A stretch of 64,000 nucleotides of DNA. Origin: Paenibacillus sp. BJ-4. GTDB taxonomy: Bacteria; Bacillota; Bacilli; Paenibacillales; Paenibacillaceae. A program made the translations under genes and the position numbers. The stretch covers positions 1 to 64,000 of the forward strand of contig NZ_JAIVEM010000044.1 in assembly GCF_020404765.1 (NCBI RefSeq). Direction: 5' to 3'. Of the stretch, positions 1 through 9,026 are shown piece by piece (position 1 is the stretch's first letter; each line of letters opens with the position of its first letter). The notes beneath the pieces were generated by a model, which was given only the letters and a program-made list of their open reading frames with translations, was not told where the DNA came from and ran no database searches.

Positions 1-17
1 TCAGTTTTCAAAGATCA
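1..17 (-). promoter_or_regulatory. boxA-like antitermination element of an rRNA leader
   Basis: Read on the minus strand the first 17 bases are TGATCTTTGAAAACTGA, which matches the CTTTGAAAACT block found in Bacillus-type rRNA operon leaders and spacers. It lies downstream of two tandem promoters. The rRNA genes themselves would be beyond the left edge, so their presence is inferred. Confidence 0.6.
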
Positions 18-55
18 AACATTTCTTTTTCGCCGCGTTTTTCAGCAGCTATAAG

Positions 56-84
56 ATCATATCATGTTCGTTTCAAAAATGCAA
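56..84 (-). promoter_or_regulatory. rRNA operon promoter P2
   Basis: On the minus strand TTGCAT (79-84) is followed after 17 bases by TATGAT (56-61). This is a good sigma-A promoter. Its position about 110 bp downstream of a second promoter and 40 bp before a boxA-like element is the usual tandem arrangement of Firmicute rRNA operons. Confidence 0.65.
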
Positions 85-168
85 GGGTTATTTTTTTCTT
101 TTTTTATCAAGATCATTCCGACCCAAGCTTTTCACTTTTGAAATTGCTGTTTTGTTGTCAGCTCAAAT

Positions 169-198
169 AATATATCACAAACCCAAGCAAGTTAGCAA
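169..198 (-). promoter_or_regulatory. rRNA operon promoter P1
   Basis: On the minus strand TTGCTA (193-198) is followed after 18 bases by TATATT (169-174). It is the upstream member of the tandem pair reading leftward out of the window. The A/T-rich tract beyond it (about 199-225) could serve as an UP element. Confidence 0.6.
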
Positions 199-262
199 GC
201 ACTTTTTTCGTTTTTTTATTACAAGTCCAAATACCCCTTCTCCGCCTCATTAAAATCAGCCA

Positions 263-279
263 AGGGGCTAGTTGCCCCT
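263..279 (-). terminator. Short hairpin after the oxidoreductase gene
   Basis: AGGGGC and GCCCCT (263-268 and 274-279) form a six-pair stem with a five-base loop just after the stop codon of the minus-strand oxidoreductase gene. The following sequence is only moderately T-rich, so termination strength is uncertain. Confidence 0.45.
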
Positions 280-283
280 CGCT

Positions 284-1894
284 TCAGCTGGTGACTCCCT
301 CCGGTTCAAATACCTCAGCAGGCCAATGTAACTCACCCCCCTGGCGAAGAAGGCTATTTTGAAACCGTCCCAGATGTTCTGATGATTCACTCACTTCATT
401 GGGGTATATTCCGTTAGAGACGCAGTAAGCCGCCAGACTTCCTGCTGATTCCCCTATGTTCCACTCTGTAGGATGCAGACGATAGCAGCCATTTGCGATT
501 TGGGTCATCCCTATATTTTTGCAGGCAGGAAGCAGATTACGTACTCTTATCGGTATAAGGGAGCCTAACGGGATTTCATAAGGATAGTTGGGGATATAAA
601 ATGTCCGCTGAGATACCGTAGTCGGATGAAGATCCAAATGATAACTGCCTACACCTACACTGTCTACATACCGCTTGGGTCCCTCCTCTCCACGCAGCTC
701 ACGACTTACATCAAACTCTGTTATCGTATACTTGGCCTGAATTCGGCGTGACTCGCGAATATAAGCTGTTTTAGCCAAACCATCCGATGTGCCAAGGAAA
801 TCTCCCCGTGGCCGAATTCCGGGATAGCCGAATCCTCCATCTAACCGGGGAGCCTCAGTCTGAAGCCAATAGATTAATGAACGAGTCAACTCACGCGCTC
901 CTTCTCGGTGTCTTTCCTGCTCCTGAACGGTGACACCGATCAACGGACCAAGGTAATAATCATTTTGCGCCCAGTTTAAAAGAGTAACCTCACCATCATT
1001 TAACGGTTCTCTCCATATAGAGGGATCTACAATACGGCGATAATCCCATAAAGATACTATGCCCTGATCGTTAGGGAATAAAGTGAACTGTTTTAGTTTA
1101 CTGGTATCATCCGCGTCTGTAGCGAACCAGCTTAAAATTGGGAACCGTGAAAAGGAAGGGATATAATTTCTCCAGAAATCATATTGTTGCGGCCGCTCTA
1201 TAATGAAGCTTCCTTGAGGAATATAATCCACGGCAGCCACATGTGTGATAGATTGCATATCCAAAGGATCAGCACACTTCAGTGCATGAGGCTCACCCGT
1301 CGCTTCCCGCGACTCTGCTCCACTCGTATACTCCACTCCCGCCAGCGGAAGAAGATCGCCACACTCCGTCGCATCCAGATAGAACGTTCCCCGCAGCACG
1401 CTAACTCCGCACTTATGATCAGGGCTATCGGAGGTACGAACGGTTACAGAAGCAATACAGTCCCCATCCGTCTGAGCGGCAACGGGCACGGTGTGATAAT
1501 ATACACGAACTCGCCCTGTGTTCAGATAGGGGGCAAGCATATCTTCAAGCACCCGCAAAGCTACTCGTGGTTCATGAGCCAGACGACTGACCCAGCCGTT
1601 GCCAGGATTAAGAATGGGATCATTATGAGCTTCTTCCGTTAACGGATAGTTCTGACGATAATAATCCCGTACACGATTGCGGAACTCACGGTACGTGGCT
1701 GTACAGCCGAACTGTTCGATCCATCGGTGCTCATCCGGGGGAACAGCCTGTGAAGTTAGCTGTCCTCCCAACCAATCCGTCTCCTCCGTCATGATGACTC
1801 TCATACCAGCCTTCGCTGCCGCAAGTGCTGCCGATGTCCCTCCCAGACCCCCGCCAATCACAACGATGTCGGTATCAAACCGATTTTGCGTCAT
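284..1894 (-). CDS. FAD-dependent oxidoreductase (FAD_oxidored family)
   Basis: A 536-residue protein with an N-terminal FAD-binding Rossmann fold: the glycine motif G14-x-G16-x2-G19 sits in a beta-alpha-beta start after DIVVI, followed by a glutamate-ended second strand. The rest, with the WLGGQLTSQ segment near residue 42 and a C-terminal NGCYRLHP block, is typical of FAD_oxidored (PF12831) flavoproteins. I chose the ATG at 1894, not the one at 1912, because AAAGGGGAA lies at correct spacing before it. It is the last gene of a ROK kinase-oxidoreductase pair 25 bp apart and probably belongs to the amino-sugar locus upstream. Family members of this kind sit in many carbohydrate loci, but the substrate is unknown and cannot be read from the sequence. 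Confidence 0.82.
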   Translation of the reverse strand: MTQNRFDTDIVVIGGGLGGTSAALAAAKAGMRVIMTEETDWLGGQLTSQAVPPDEHRWIEQFGCTATYREFRNRVRDYYRQNYPLTEEAHNDPILNPGNGWVSRLAHEPRVALRVLEDMLAPYLNTGRVRVYYHTVPVAAQTDGDCIASVTVRTSDSPDHKCGVSVLRGTFYLDATECGDLLPLAGVEYTSGAESREATGEPHALKCADPLDMQSITHVAAVDYIPQGSFIIERPQQYDFWRNYIPSFSRFPILSWFATDADDTSKLKQFTLFPNDQGIVSLWDYRRIVDPSIWREPLNDGEVTLLNWAQNDYYLGPLIGVTVQEQERHREGARELTRSLIYWLQTEAPRLDGGFGYPGIRPRGDFLGTSDGLAKTAYIRESRRIQAKYTITEFDVSRELRGEEGPKRYVDSVGVGSYHLDLHPTTVSQRTFYIPNYPYEIPLGSLIPIRVRNLLPACKNIGMTQIANGCYRLHPTEWNIGESAGSLAAYCVSNGIYPNEVSESSEHLGRFQNSLLRQGGELHWPAEVFEPEGVTS

Positions 1895-1919
1895 GGTTCG
1901 TTCCCCTTTCATACTTTCG

Positions 1920-2852
1920 CTAAGTCTCCGTTATTTCAAAAGCAAGCCGTGCGGCCCCCATAATTCCAGCACGATTACCCAGCAACGCTCGACTCACTTC
2001 GGTTTGAACTCCCAGCAGGTGCAAATGCTTTTCCAGTAAAGGCCACCATACCTCTCCCGCGTCTGCTACTCCCCCGCCTACAATAATCGCCTCAGGATCG
2101 AGCGTCATCGAAATATTAGCCAAAAGCACAGCTAAATCTGCGGTGTATTCGTCCAGCACCCGGCTGGCCCCCAGGTTGCCGTGAGCGGCCTCCTGCATGA
2201 TCTCGTTCCCCGAGCGATAGAGCTTGCCCGTATATTCCATACCTCGGCGTAGCAGGGCGGTGCCCGATACATACTGCTCGGCGCAGCCTTTTTTTCCGCA
2301 ATTGCAGAGAAGACCTCCCGGGAATAAAATACTGTGTCCCCAATCACCGCCGCTCCAATGAGCCCCTCTGCACAGCAGCCCATGTTCCATAAATGCACCA
2401 CCGACACCTGTTCCCAAGGTGAGCATAGCCAAGCGCTGCTTGCCCTTCCCCGCCCCCTGCCACGCCTCTCCAAGCAAAGCGGCGTTCGCATCATTATCAG
2501 CAATAGCGCGTACTGCCAGCTTTTCTCTAGCCCACGTTACCAAGGATGTGCCTTGCCAGCCAGGCAGGTTATCTGTGGCATACACGACTTCACCGCTCTC
2601 CACATTGACTCTGCCAGCGGTGGCAATCCCTAGAGCGTCAATACTAATATTCGTGCTGCTGTCTCCAATAGAACGCATCAGACCGGATACCGACTCGGAC
2701 ACCCGTGACAGTACCCACTCACGCCCACGGGAAGCGTCCGTATCAAGCCGGATTTCATCAAGCACAGACCCATCCCGCGCTACTACGGCGGCTTTCACCG
2801 ATGTACCTCCAATGTCAATTCCAATGACTCTGTTCACAGCGTCTGCCAACAC
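1920..2852 (-). CDS. ROK-family sugar kinase
   Basis: A 310-residue ROK-family protein without a helix-turn-helix, so a kinase and not a repressor. The phosphate-binding loop DIGGTSVK spans residues 13-20, a DNDAN motif with the catalytic Asp lies near residue 120, and the zinc-binding cysteines C183, C185 and C190 sit in the CNCGKKGC signature. ROK kinases phosphorylate glucose, N-acetylmannosamine, N-acetylglucosamine or similar sugars. The nearby NanE epimerase and GH84 hydrolase make an N-acetylhexosamine the likely substrate. The start is GTG at 2852 with AGGAGG five bases away; TTG at 2849 has better spacing and is an alternative. The gene has its own promoter in the 227-bp gap to the RpiR gene. 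Confidence 0.85.
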   Translation of the reverse strand: MLADAVNRVIGIDIGGTSVKAAVVARDGSVLDEIRLDTDASRGREWVLSRVSESVSGLMRSIGDSSTNISIDALGIATAGRVNVESGEVVYATDNLPGWQGTSLVTWAREKLAVRAIADNDANAALLGEAWQGAGKGKQRLAMLTLGTGVGGAFMEHGLLCRGAHWSGGDWGHSILFPGGLLCNCGKKGCAEQYVSGTALLRRGMEYTGKLYRSGNEIMQEAAHGNLGASRVLDEYTADLAVLLANISMTLDPEAIIVGGGVADAGEVWWPLLEKHLHLLGVQTEVSRALLGNRAGIMGAARLAFEITET

Positions 2853-2874
2853 AGCGTCCTCCTCATTGCCCTAC

Positions 2875-2903
2875 AATATAAGCACATGGACTTTTTGCGT
2901 AAA
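2875..2903 (-). promoter_or_regulatory. Promoter of the ROK kinase-oxidoreductase pair
   Basis: On the minus strand TTTACG (2898-2903) is followed after 17 bases by TATATT (2875-2880). The expected start of transcription lies about 15 bases before the kinase GTG. This would let the last two genes of the locus be expressed separately from the seven upstream genes. Confidence 0.5.
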
Positions 2904-2937
2904 TCCTCTTGCATAAACTTTCTTAATAGTAGCTGCC

Positions 2938-3004
2938 TTGTATTTCATTCACACGTTGGTGTTGAACCGAAATACAAAGCGAATCGTATTTACGACGCAA
3001 ATAC
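2938..3004. repeat. Alternating GTATTT/AAATAC inverted repeats, possible operator
   Basis: Four half-sites alternate: GTATTT (2940-2945), AAATAC (2970-2975), GTATTT (2986-2991) and AAATAC (2999-3004). The first two extend to TTGTATTTC and GAAATACAA. They fill the gap between the RpiR gene and the kinase promoter, so RpiR binding here is a reasonable guess. A large stem-loop in the RNA that leaves the RpiR gene is the other reading. Confidence 0.4.
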
Positions 3005-3079
3005 ATAGTAGCAACTCATATAACAGCACAAAGCCAAGCCATGAGCCTGAGAGCGCGTACGGTACTCGACGTCAAAATC

Positions 3080-3919
3080 TCAATAGCTCCGCTCAATAAC
3101 CGCCCTCGCTGTTTTTTCCTTCATCTGTTTGGTGTGATTGATGTGTTTGCGTGCAAGTCCTTCACAGAGGAGGTCAATTACGAAAAGCTGTGAGATTTTA
3201 GCCCCGATTGAGCCACCCTCCATCGGGGCTTCCTTGCCTGCAGTCAATAAAACGATATCTGCAATCGAGGTGATTGGCGATTTTGCATAATTCGTAATTG
3301 CAATAACTGTCGCACCGTTTTGTTTGGCCTTGTGCAGCATGTCGTTCGTATCCAGCGTACTTCCCGATACACTGATGCCGATAGCCACATCACCGGGGTT
3401 CATGGACACTGCCATCATTGACTGGATATGACCGTCTGCCACAGCCTCGGCGCGCCTCCCGATTCGTAAGAAGCGGTTTTTGGCATCCTGCGCGGAAATC
3501 CCCGAAGCGCCTACACCAAAAAATTGGACATAGCCGGCCTGATCGAGACACGCTATCGCGCGTCCAAGCTCTGAATGATCCAGGAGTCCCATGCTGGAGT
3601 GCAGAATATTGAGCATGTTGTGATACACTGTGCGGGTAATATCATGATCGTTAGCCGGATCAAAGCTTTCCCCGCCTATGTCGGTTTTACGATAAGTTTG
3701 GTTTTGCGCCAGGGACAATCGGAAATCCTGATAGCCTTTGAAACCAATCTTTCGGCAAAAACGCATGACGGTCGTCTCGCCTGTACCTGCAAAGTCAGCC
3801 AGCTCCGTTACAGAGAAATATATAATATCTGCGGGACGCTCCAGTACGCACAAGGCAACCTTTTGCTCCGATTTTGTTAATGAAGGATAATACGTGTTAA
3901 TTCGGTCGTTCATCTCCAT
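3080..3919 (-). CDS. MurR/RpiR-family transcriptional regulator
   Basis: A 279-residue regulator with an N-terminal RpiR helix-turn-helix (about residues 30-60, VTELADFAGTGETTVMRFC) and a C-terminal SIS domain (about 110-250, with the GxSxxGxSxDT-like segment GISVSGSTLDT) that binds phosphosugars. In this family the effector is usually an intermediate of the pathway it controls, which would be a ManNAc- or GlcNAc-phosphate here. The gene overlaps the 3' end of nanE by 23 bases, so the two are translated together. ATG at 3919 or 3913 could be the start; neither has a strong ribosome site. Confidence 0.85.
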   Translation of the reverse strand: MEMNDRINTYYPSLTKSEQKVALCVLERPADIIYFSVTELADFAGTGETTVMRFCRKIGFKGYQDFRLSLAQNQTYRKTDIGGESFDPANDHDITRTVYHNMLNILHSSMGLLDHSELGRAIACLDQAGYVQFFGVGASGISAQDAKNRFLRIGRRAEAVADGHIQSMMAVSMNPGDVAIGISVSGSTLDTNDMLHKAKQNGATVIAITNYAKSPITSIADIVLLTAGKEAPMEGGSIGAKISQLFVIDLLCEGLARKHINHTKQMKEKTARAVIERSY

Positions 3920-4616
3920 AGATGCATTTCACTGCCTTCCTTGCGGCATCGGCAAACCGCTGCGTAATCAATTGAGGTCTGGTAATCGCCGAGCCTACAA
4001 CCACTGCATGTGCACCCAGCCGAAATGCTTCCTCTACCTGTGCCGGGTCATGGATTCTCCCCTCTGCAATTAAAGGAACGGGAACCAGCTCCGATGCTCT
4101 CCGAACCAGTTCCAGATCTGGACCGTCTATCTGAGTAGAGTATGGCGTATAACCAGATAATGTTGTGGATACGCAGCCTACACCAAGGGAAGCCGCATGA
4201 AGCGCCTCCTCCAGTGTCGATATATCCGCCATGGAGGTTACTCTATGCTCATGAGCATAATCTATGAGCCGCTTGAGCTTGCACCCTCCCGGGCGTGGAC
4301 GCAGTGTGGCATCCAGCGCGATGATATCCGCGCCCGCCTCAACCAACTCCTCCATCTCACGAAGAGTCGGCGTAATGTAAATATCGGAATCTTCATAATC
4401 GCGCTTAATCAAACCAATGACCGGCAAAGAAAGCGCCTGTTTAATCGCACGCACATCCGCTGCACCGTTGGCGCGAATCGCTACGGCCCCGCCCTGCTGT
4501 GCGGCACGCGCCATTTTGACCATCGAATCCGCTCCATGCAGTGGTTCGTCTGGTAACGCTTGACACGATACGATCAGGCCGTGCCGTACTCTCGATAATA
4601 CAGCTTCCATTTCCAT
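3897..4616 (-). CDS. nanE: N-acetylmannosamine-6-phosphate 2-epimerase
   Basis: A TIM-barrel protein of 239 residues that interconverts ManNAc-6-phosphate and GlcNAc-6-phosphate. Recognisable family blocks are GLIVSCQALPDEPLHG near the N terminus, AIRANG, IGLIKRDY, ITPTLREMEEL, DIIALDAT, and the C-terminal phosphate-binding segments LIAEGRIHDP and AHAVVVGSAITRP. I set the start at ATG 4616, after GGAGAGAG at the end of the preceding gene, rather than the overlapping ATG at 4640. It sits between the DUF4127 gene and the RpiR gene. The epimerase is the clearest pathway marker of the locus and points to N-acetylated amino sugars. Confidence 0.9.
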   Translation of the reverse strand: MEMEAVLSRVRHGLIVSCQALPDEPLHGADSMVKMARAAQQGGAVAIRANGAADVRAIKQALSLPVIGLIKRDYEDSDIYITPTLREMEELVEAGADIIALDATLRPRPGGCKLKRLIDYAHEHRVTSMADISTLEEALHAASLGVGCVSTTLSGYTPYSTQIDGPDLELVRRASELVPVPLIAEGRIHDPAQVEEAFRLGAHAVVVGSAITRPQLITQRFADAARKAVKCIYGDERPN

Positions 4617-4620
4617 GGGA

Positions 4621-6162
4621 TCACTCTCTCTCCTCGGCATAATGCCGTACGGTCAATCCGACTTCAAAGGTGCGGTTCCACGGCATGTAGCAATCTGTAA
4701 TTTTTACGCGGCCCTCCGGCCCGTTCACATACTCCTCAAGCGCCTGCTCCAGCCGCCCACGAATAACCGCAGCAACCGAACCCCTCTGTCCATCGAGCAT
4801 AAACTTGGTAAAGCCCATTTGCTCCACAACTCCGCTATTCATAGCGGTGCGCACCACAGCGCAATAACAGGCGTCTTCGGCATAACGCAACGCCAGAAAA
4901 TCGAGATGCTCCTCCGTAGGTCCATAGTGCGTATACAGCATCGACTGGGCAATGACGGTTCCGAGGGTATTGGAGCTTGTATTCCAGCCTGCATAACCTG
5001 ACAGCTTAAAAAGCAGTCCCTTTTGCTTCAATAGTCTAAGCAGCTTGAGATCGGCGCCGTTGGCATAGCCTACATCAGCGACGGCAATGTGTTTGCCTGC
5101 ATATTGCAGCATGTGAGCACCGTATTCGACCAGCTCAACTACATTCCGATGTACATCATATCCGGCCATTGCACGTTGCTGGGATGAAGCTTCTGCCATC
5201 GTGTCTCCGGGCGTGTTAGCCAACAAAATCAAATCAGCCTCCGCCGCTGAGGAAGCAATCAGCCCACCGGCCGCTAAAATCTGATATTTTAAAGTTTCAT
5301 AAAAATAGCGATCCTCAAAAAGTGGAACAACGAATGCCCCTTGCAAGGCGGACAAGCGGGGATAGACTAGCGGCACAGCTTGATTCATTCGGTTAACCCA
5401 ACGCGCCAGCAACGTACATCCCACTTCATCGGCCCCTGGATACATGTACACGTTTAAATCCAGTGCGAGTTCGGAAATACGACTTCTTAGTCGCTGCTGA
5501 TCCTTGGCGGTATAGCCATAGGGGGCCGAATCATCCTGTGGAATAATCATAAAATCAATAACGCCCTCTGCTACCAGTTCCAGTGCCGCTTCATTCGCCT
5601 CCAAATTCACAAGACGACGACCTAAATAATCTCCCAGTATTTCTACAGGCAACCGTTGGTTGATGTCGGCTAATTCAAGCAGTTCCTCTGAGGTAGCAAT
5701 CCCCAGCTCCTGACGATGCGCAATGAAGCCCTTTCTGAATATCTCACGCCCCCAATCGGCATAGTAATCCGGTTCTTCATCAGCCAAAGAGTATTGTGGA
5801 CAACGCATAATCAGTTGAAAAGCATATAAAGTCAGCTGCGGATATAGCTGTTTGAGCCTACGAAGGCGATTCACCCTGTCACTGACCTGCTCACTCGTCA
5901 TTTCATGCAGGCGAGAAGGTACAATTCCACCGTACAGCAACGTATCCATCGCGATAATGGCCCCATCAACAGCAGCCGCACGTTCTTCGAGCCATGCCCA
6001 TAGGCTGGCCGTATCGCCAGGGGTTTTCTTTTGTCCCATCCATTCGAATGGAGGCCGTTCCATTTGCAAGTCTGTGCCCTGGGCCAGTAAATAAGGAAAT
6101 TCATAATTACAGGGACGTTCATCCAGCGGCACAAAAAGCACACGGGTGTTTGGGTTCACCAC
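4621..6162 (-). CDS. DUF4127 family protein
   Basis: A soluble protein of about 513 residues that matches the DUF4127 family: the N-terminal VLFVPLDERPCNYEFPYLLA block, then the AMDTLLYGGIVPSRLH block, IIPQDDSAPYG near the middle and YPGADEVGCTLLARW. No signal peptide is visible. The biochemical role of this family is not established. Here it is encoded inside an amino-sugar locus between a GH84 enzyme and NanE and overlaps or abuts both, so a role in handling the released sugar or its conjugate is inferred. The upstream GTG codons at 6171, 6162 and 6159 are all possible starts. GTG 6162 has better spacing to the AGGAGAGG sequence than 6171. Confidence 0.8.
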   Translation of the reverse strand: MVNPNTRVLFVPLDERPCNYEFPYLLAQGTDLQMERPPFEWMGQKKTPGDTASLWAWLEERAAAVDGAIIAMDTLLYGGIVPSRLHEMTSEQVSDRVNRLRRLKQLYPQLTLYAFQLIMRCPQYSLADEEPDYYADWGREIFRKGFIAHRQELGIATSEELLELADINQRLPVEILGDYLGRRLVNLEANEAALELVAEGVIDFMIIPQDDSAPYGYTAKDQQRLRSRISELALDLNVYMYPGADEVGCTLLARWVNRMNQAVPLVYPRLSALQGAFVVPLFEDRYFYETLKYQILAAGGLIASSAAEADLILLANTPGDTMAEASSQQRAMAGYDVHRNVVELVEYGAHMLQYAGKHIAVADVGYANGADLKLLRLLKQKGLLFKLSGYAGWNTSSNTLGTVIAQSMLYTHYGPTEEHLDFLALRYAEDACYCAVVRTAMNSGVVEQMGFTKFMLDGQRGSVAAVIRGRLEQALEEYVNGPEGRVKITDCYMPWNRTFEVGLTVRHYAEERE

Positions 6163-6256
6163 ACGCTCCACCTCTCCTGAAAATTACTGTTATGCTCACA
6201 TCAATCATGATTTTCAGAGCAACAACGCTGTCTGGTTTCTTTCCAGCAGCCAAAGT

Positions 6257-8083
6257 CTATAGATTTAGTCGATACTCGCCCGATTCATCCTGATCGACGT
6301 AGCCCCACTGCTCGGCAGCACGGATGGCCGGATTGCTTCCCAGCCGAGCCTTTGCTTCCAGGCAAGCGGTAATGCGGCTTCGCAGCTCCGCTACGATTTC
6401 ATTCTTCAACGGCGGTGGCTCTTGCGGATCAGCCACTTCGCTTTGCGTGCCGCTCTCCTGTGATCGGGCATCATCCCGCCGCCCGCTAACGAGCACGGCT
6501 TGTCGCAGCACTTGCCACAGACTTACGTCCAGTTCGGCACGCTCCAGCCACGGCGCAGCCTGGGACACGAACCCAGCGGCAGGATCATCGGCCGGTATGT
6601 TCCGCAGAACATTCACGGCCTGAAGCAGCCGCTCAAAGTACATATCCAGCGCAGGGATATCGTGCGCTTGCAAGGCAAAATCTACGTCCTCATACACGAT
6701 ACCGCCCAGGCGGCTGTTCCTGTTTTGACGGCAGAAAAACATAAATTCCTGCGCATGCACCCCAGCCAACTCACGCGCAGCCCATGCCCAAGAGAATTCT
6801 GGCATATACCGCTCACTGTTCCACATGTAATGGGACATCGTAATGAGTGTCACTTTGGAGCACTCCCACTGATTCATCGGATTGGCTACCATCCCGGTAT
6901 GCCCACAGTCCGGAAGCCTGGAATACCGCCCCCGCAGTGGGTCGAGGAACAAGCGATCACGGTCACAATCATTCACCGGGATGTTATCCCACAGCCACAG
7001 CTCATGCCCAAAGAAAACATGATTCTTAGCGGCATGCTCACGACTAATCTGTGGAGCAAAAACGAAGTACCCTGTCCAAAACACCTTAATCTCCGGGTGC
7101 AGACGCTCACGGAAATCCTTTTTATATTCCGTATCCCAATAAGACCAGTACTCCGAAGGACAAACCGCTAGTGTAAACTCAGGCAATCGCTCGGTCAGCC
7201 ATGCATGCACCTTGTTGGTCAAAAAGACATGAGCGTGACCCGAGCGGCCCAGCAAATGTCGGTTTTCTCCTTTTAGCACATAGTCAATATCATCCATTAA
7301 AACTGCAAAGTGCCGTACACCAATAGCCATCACAGCCGCCAGCTTTTCCGTCAGCCTATCAAAATCTTCATCACTGCCGAAGCTCAGATCATTCCCTGGA
7401 CTGATACAGTAATGAAAATCAACCTCATTCCGGTCGCAGGCTTCCTTTAATTCGCGAATTTGCGCAAATGTATGCTCAGGGTACGGCTCCCGCCATAGCT
7501 CGCGATGATATGGATCATCTTTGGGAGCGTACATAAACGTATTCATGCGATGTGCAGCCATAAAAGAGACGGCATCCAGCCGATCTGCAAAGCTCCATGG
7601 CTTTCCGTAAAACCCCTCAATAATCCCTCTGACCGGAAAAGAAGGCTCATCCCGAAGAGATACGACCGGCAGAGTACAACGCTCCTGATCAACTTGGAGC
7701 AGGAGATGCAGGGCATCCATGCCGTATTTAAGTCCTCTTTTATTGGAAGCATGGATTTCAATCCGGCCCTCCTTCTGAATCTCCAGTCGATATCCGTCTG
7801 CCACGAGCGCCCCATCATACTCCAGTACCAGTTGCACGCTGCCTCGTGTTTCGGTCGGCACACCCGGTCCCGGAGGTAAAATCAGCTTGATCGGTCCCTC
7901 GGCGTCCAGCACACCTTCATACTCCTGATTCATCGCAAAGCGGGAGGACAGCTCACAGACCAGACGTGGTTCAGGTACAACCAGCTTTTCTCCGCTGTCA
8001 TACGCATCACGAAAATAATATTGAATCTCCTGAGGTGTAAACCCCTCATGTGAATTAGGTCGCACTTGCTTTGACTGTTCCAT
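6257..8083 (-). CDS. GH84 beta-N-acetylglucosaminidase, cytoplasmic
   Basis: A 608-residue hydrolase of glycoside hydrolase family 84. An N-terminal GH20b-like domain (about 20-150) leads into the TIM barrel that opens with RGIIEGFYGKPWS. The catalytic aspartate pair in MDDIDYV falls at about D264-D265; this family uses substrate-assisted catalysis with two adjacent Asp. The barrel is followed by a helical region. No signal peptide is present, so the enzyme should act inside the cell on short imported GlcNAc conjugates. ATG 8083 is preferred over 8104 because AAGGAGAGG precedes it at eight bases. It follows the permease genes in the same direction. Confidence 0.9.
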   Translation of the reverse strand: MEQSKQVRPNSHEGFTPQEIQYYFRDAYDSGEKLVVPEPRLVCELSSRFAMNQEYEGVLDAEGPIKLILPPGPGVPTETRGSVQLVLEYDGALVADGYRLEIQKEGRIEIHASNKRGLKYGMDALHLLLQVDQERCTLPVVSLRDEPSFPVRGIIEGFYGKPWSFADRLDAVSFMAAHRMNTFMYAPKDDPYHRELWREPYPEHTFAQIRELKEACDRNEVDFHYCISPGNDLSFGSDEDFDRLTEKLAAVMAIGVRHFAVLMDDIDYVLKGENRHLLGRSGHAHVFLTNKVHAWLTERLPEFTLAVCPSEYWSYWDTEYKKDFRERLHPEIKVFWTGYFVFAPQISREHAAKNHVFFGHELWLWDNIPVNDCDRDRLFLDPLRGRYSRLPDCGHTGMVANPMNQWECSKVTLITMSHYMWNSERYMPEFSWAWAARELAGVHAQEFMFFCRQNRNSRLGGIVYEDVDFALQAHDIPALDMYFERLLQAVNVLRNIPADDPAAGFVSQAAPWLERAELDVSLWQVLRQAVLVSGRRDDARSQESGTQSEVADPQEPPPLKNEIVAELRSRITACLEAKARLGSNPAIRAAEQWGYVDQDESGEYRLNL

Positions 8084-8135
8084 TGCAATCGCCTCTCCTT
8101 CCATTCACGGGCTATCCATAGCCGAAATATCCAGC

Positions 8136-9026
8136 CTAGCCTTTCACCGCTCCTGCCAGACCTTCCATATAGTAGCGCTGTGTAAACAGGAACAAGATAA
8201 TGATCGGCAGCACTGAAATCATCGTCCCTGCTGCTATCCAGCCGAAGTTATAGGCAAATTGACCATTGAGATAGGTGAGCGCAGCCGCTAGCGGGTATAG
8301 CTCCGTATCGTTCAAAATAACGATAGGCCACAGGAAGCTATTCCAGAACGACATGGCCTCCAGCAAAGAAATCACGGCGAGCGCCGGCTTCACCAGCGGA
8401 AGCACCAGCTGCCACCAAATTCGAAACTCCGAAGCGCCATCCATTTTGCCGGAATCACGCACATCGGTAGGAATATGAATAAACGTCTGGCGCATCAAAA
8501 AAATGTTGAACACAGAGACCGCTCCAGGCAGTACTACACCCAAATAGGTGTTGCCGAGATGAAGCTCTTGAATGGTCAGATAATGCACAATAAATGCGGT
8601 ATACGAAGGAATAATCATTGTAGCAATCAGCAGCGTAAACACCAGGTTTTTACCCTTAAAACGAAATACAGCCAAGGGATATCCCGTCAAACTGGCGAGC
8701 AGCACATTGAGCACAACGCCCAGCACCGTAATAATCACGGTATTCAGCATATACTTCGGAAAATTCATAAACTGCCATACCTGAACATAATTATCAAAAT
8801 CAATAAAGGTCGGGAAAATGGCGGGGGGCGATGAGAAAATGTTGCGACCCGGCATGAGCGATACGCTGAGCAGCCATAGGAACGGTCCCATTAAAAATAG
8901 AGCGAGCAGCACCAGCAGTGCATAGATCACCGTCATTCTTACAATTCGCCCCAAGCTGCGCTTGATCCGGCTGTTTTTGTTTTTCGGAAGGGGTGAGTGT
9001 AGCTTCTTGTCATTCTGTAGACTCAT
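8136..9026 (-). CDS. Carbohydrate ABC transporter permease (MalG type)
   Basis: A 296-residue inner membrane permease with six predicted helices. The EAA-loop region that contacts the ATPase reads DSGKMDGASEFRIWWQLVLPLVKPAL, the standard MalG-type motif. Its ATG overlaps the stop codon of the MalF-type permease in a TGATG arrangement, so translation is coupled. It forms the channel with the preceding permease and works with the binding lipoprotein encoded first in the operon. No ATPase gene is nearby, so a shared MsmX-type ATPase from elsewhere in the genome is expected. Confidence 0.9.
   Translation of the reverse strand: MSLQNDKKLHSPLPKNKNSRIKRSLGRIVRMTVIYALLVLLALFLMGPFLWLLSVSLMPGRNIFSSPPAIFPTFIDFDNYVQVWQFMNFPKYMLNTVIITVLGVVLNVLLASLTGYPLAVFRFKGKNLVFTLLIATMIIPSYTAFIVHYLTIQELHLGNTYLGVVLPGAVSVFNIFLMRQTFIHIPTDVRDSGKMDGASEFRIWWQLVLPLVKPALAVISLLEAMSFWNSFLWPIVILNDTELYPLAAALTYLNGQFAYNFGWIAAGTMISVLPIIILFLFTQRYYMEGLAGAVKG

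Noticed and set aside
1184-1642. Plus-strand frame of 152 codons inside the oxidoreductase gene
   Set aside because: It overlaps the FAD protein entirely and its translation is rich in Arg and His without any domain.
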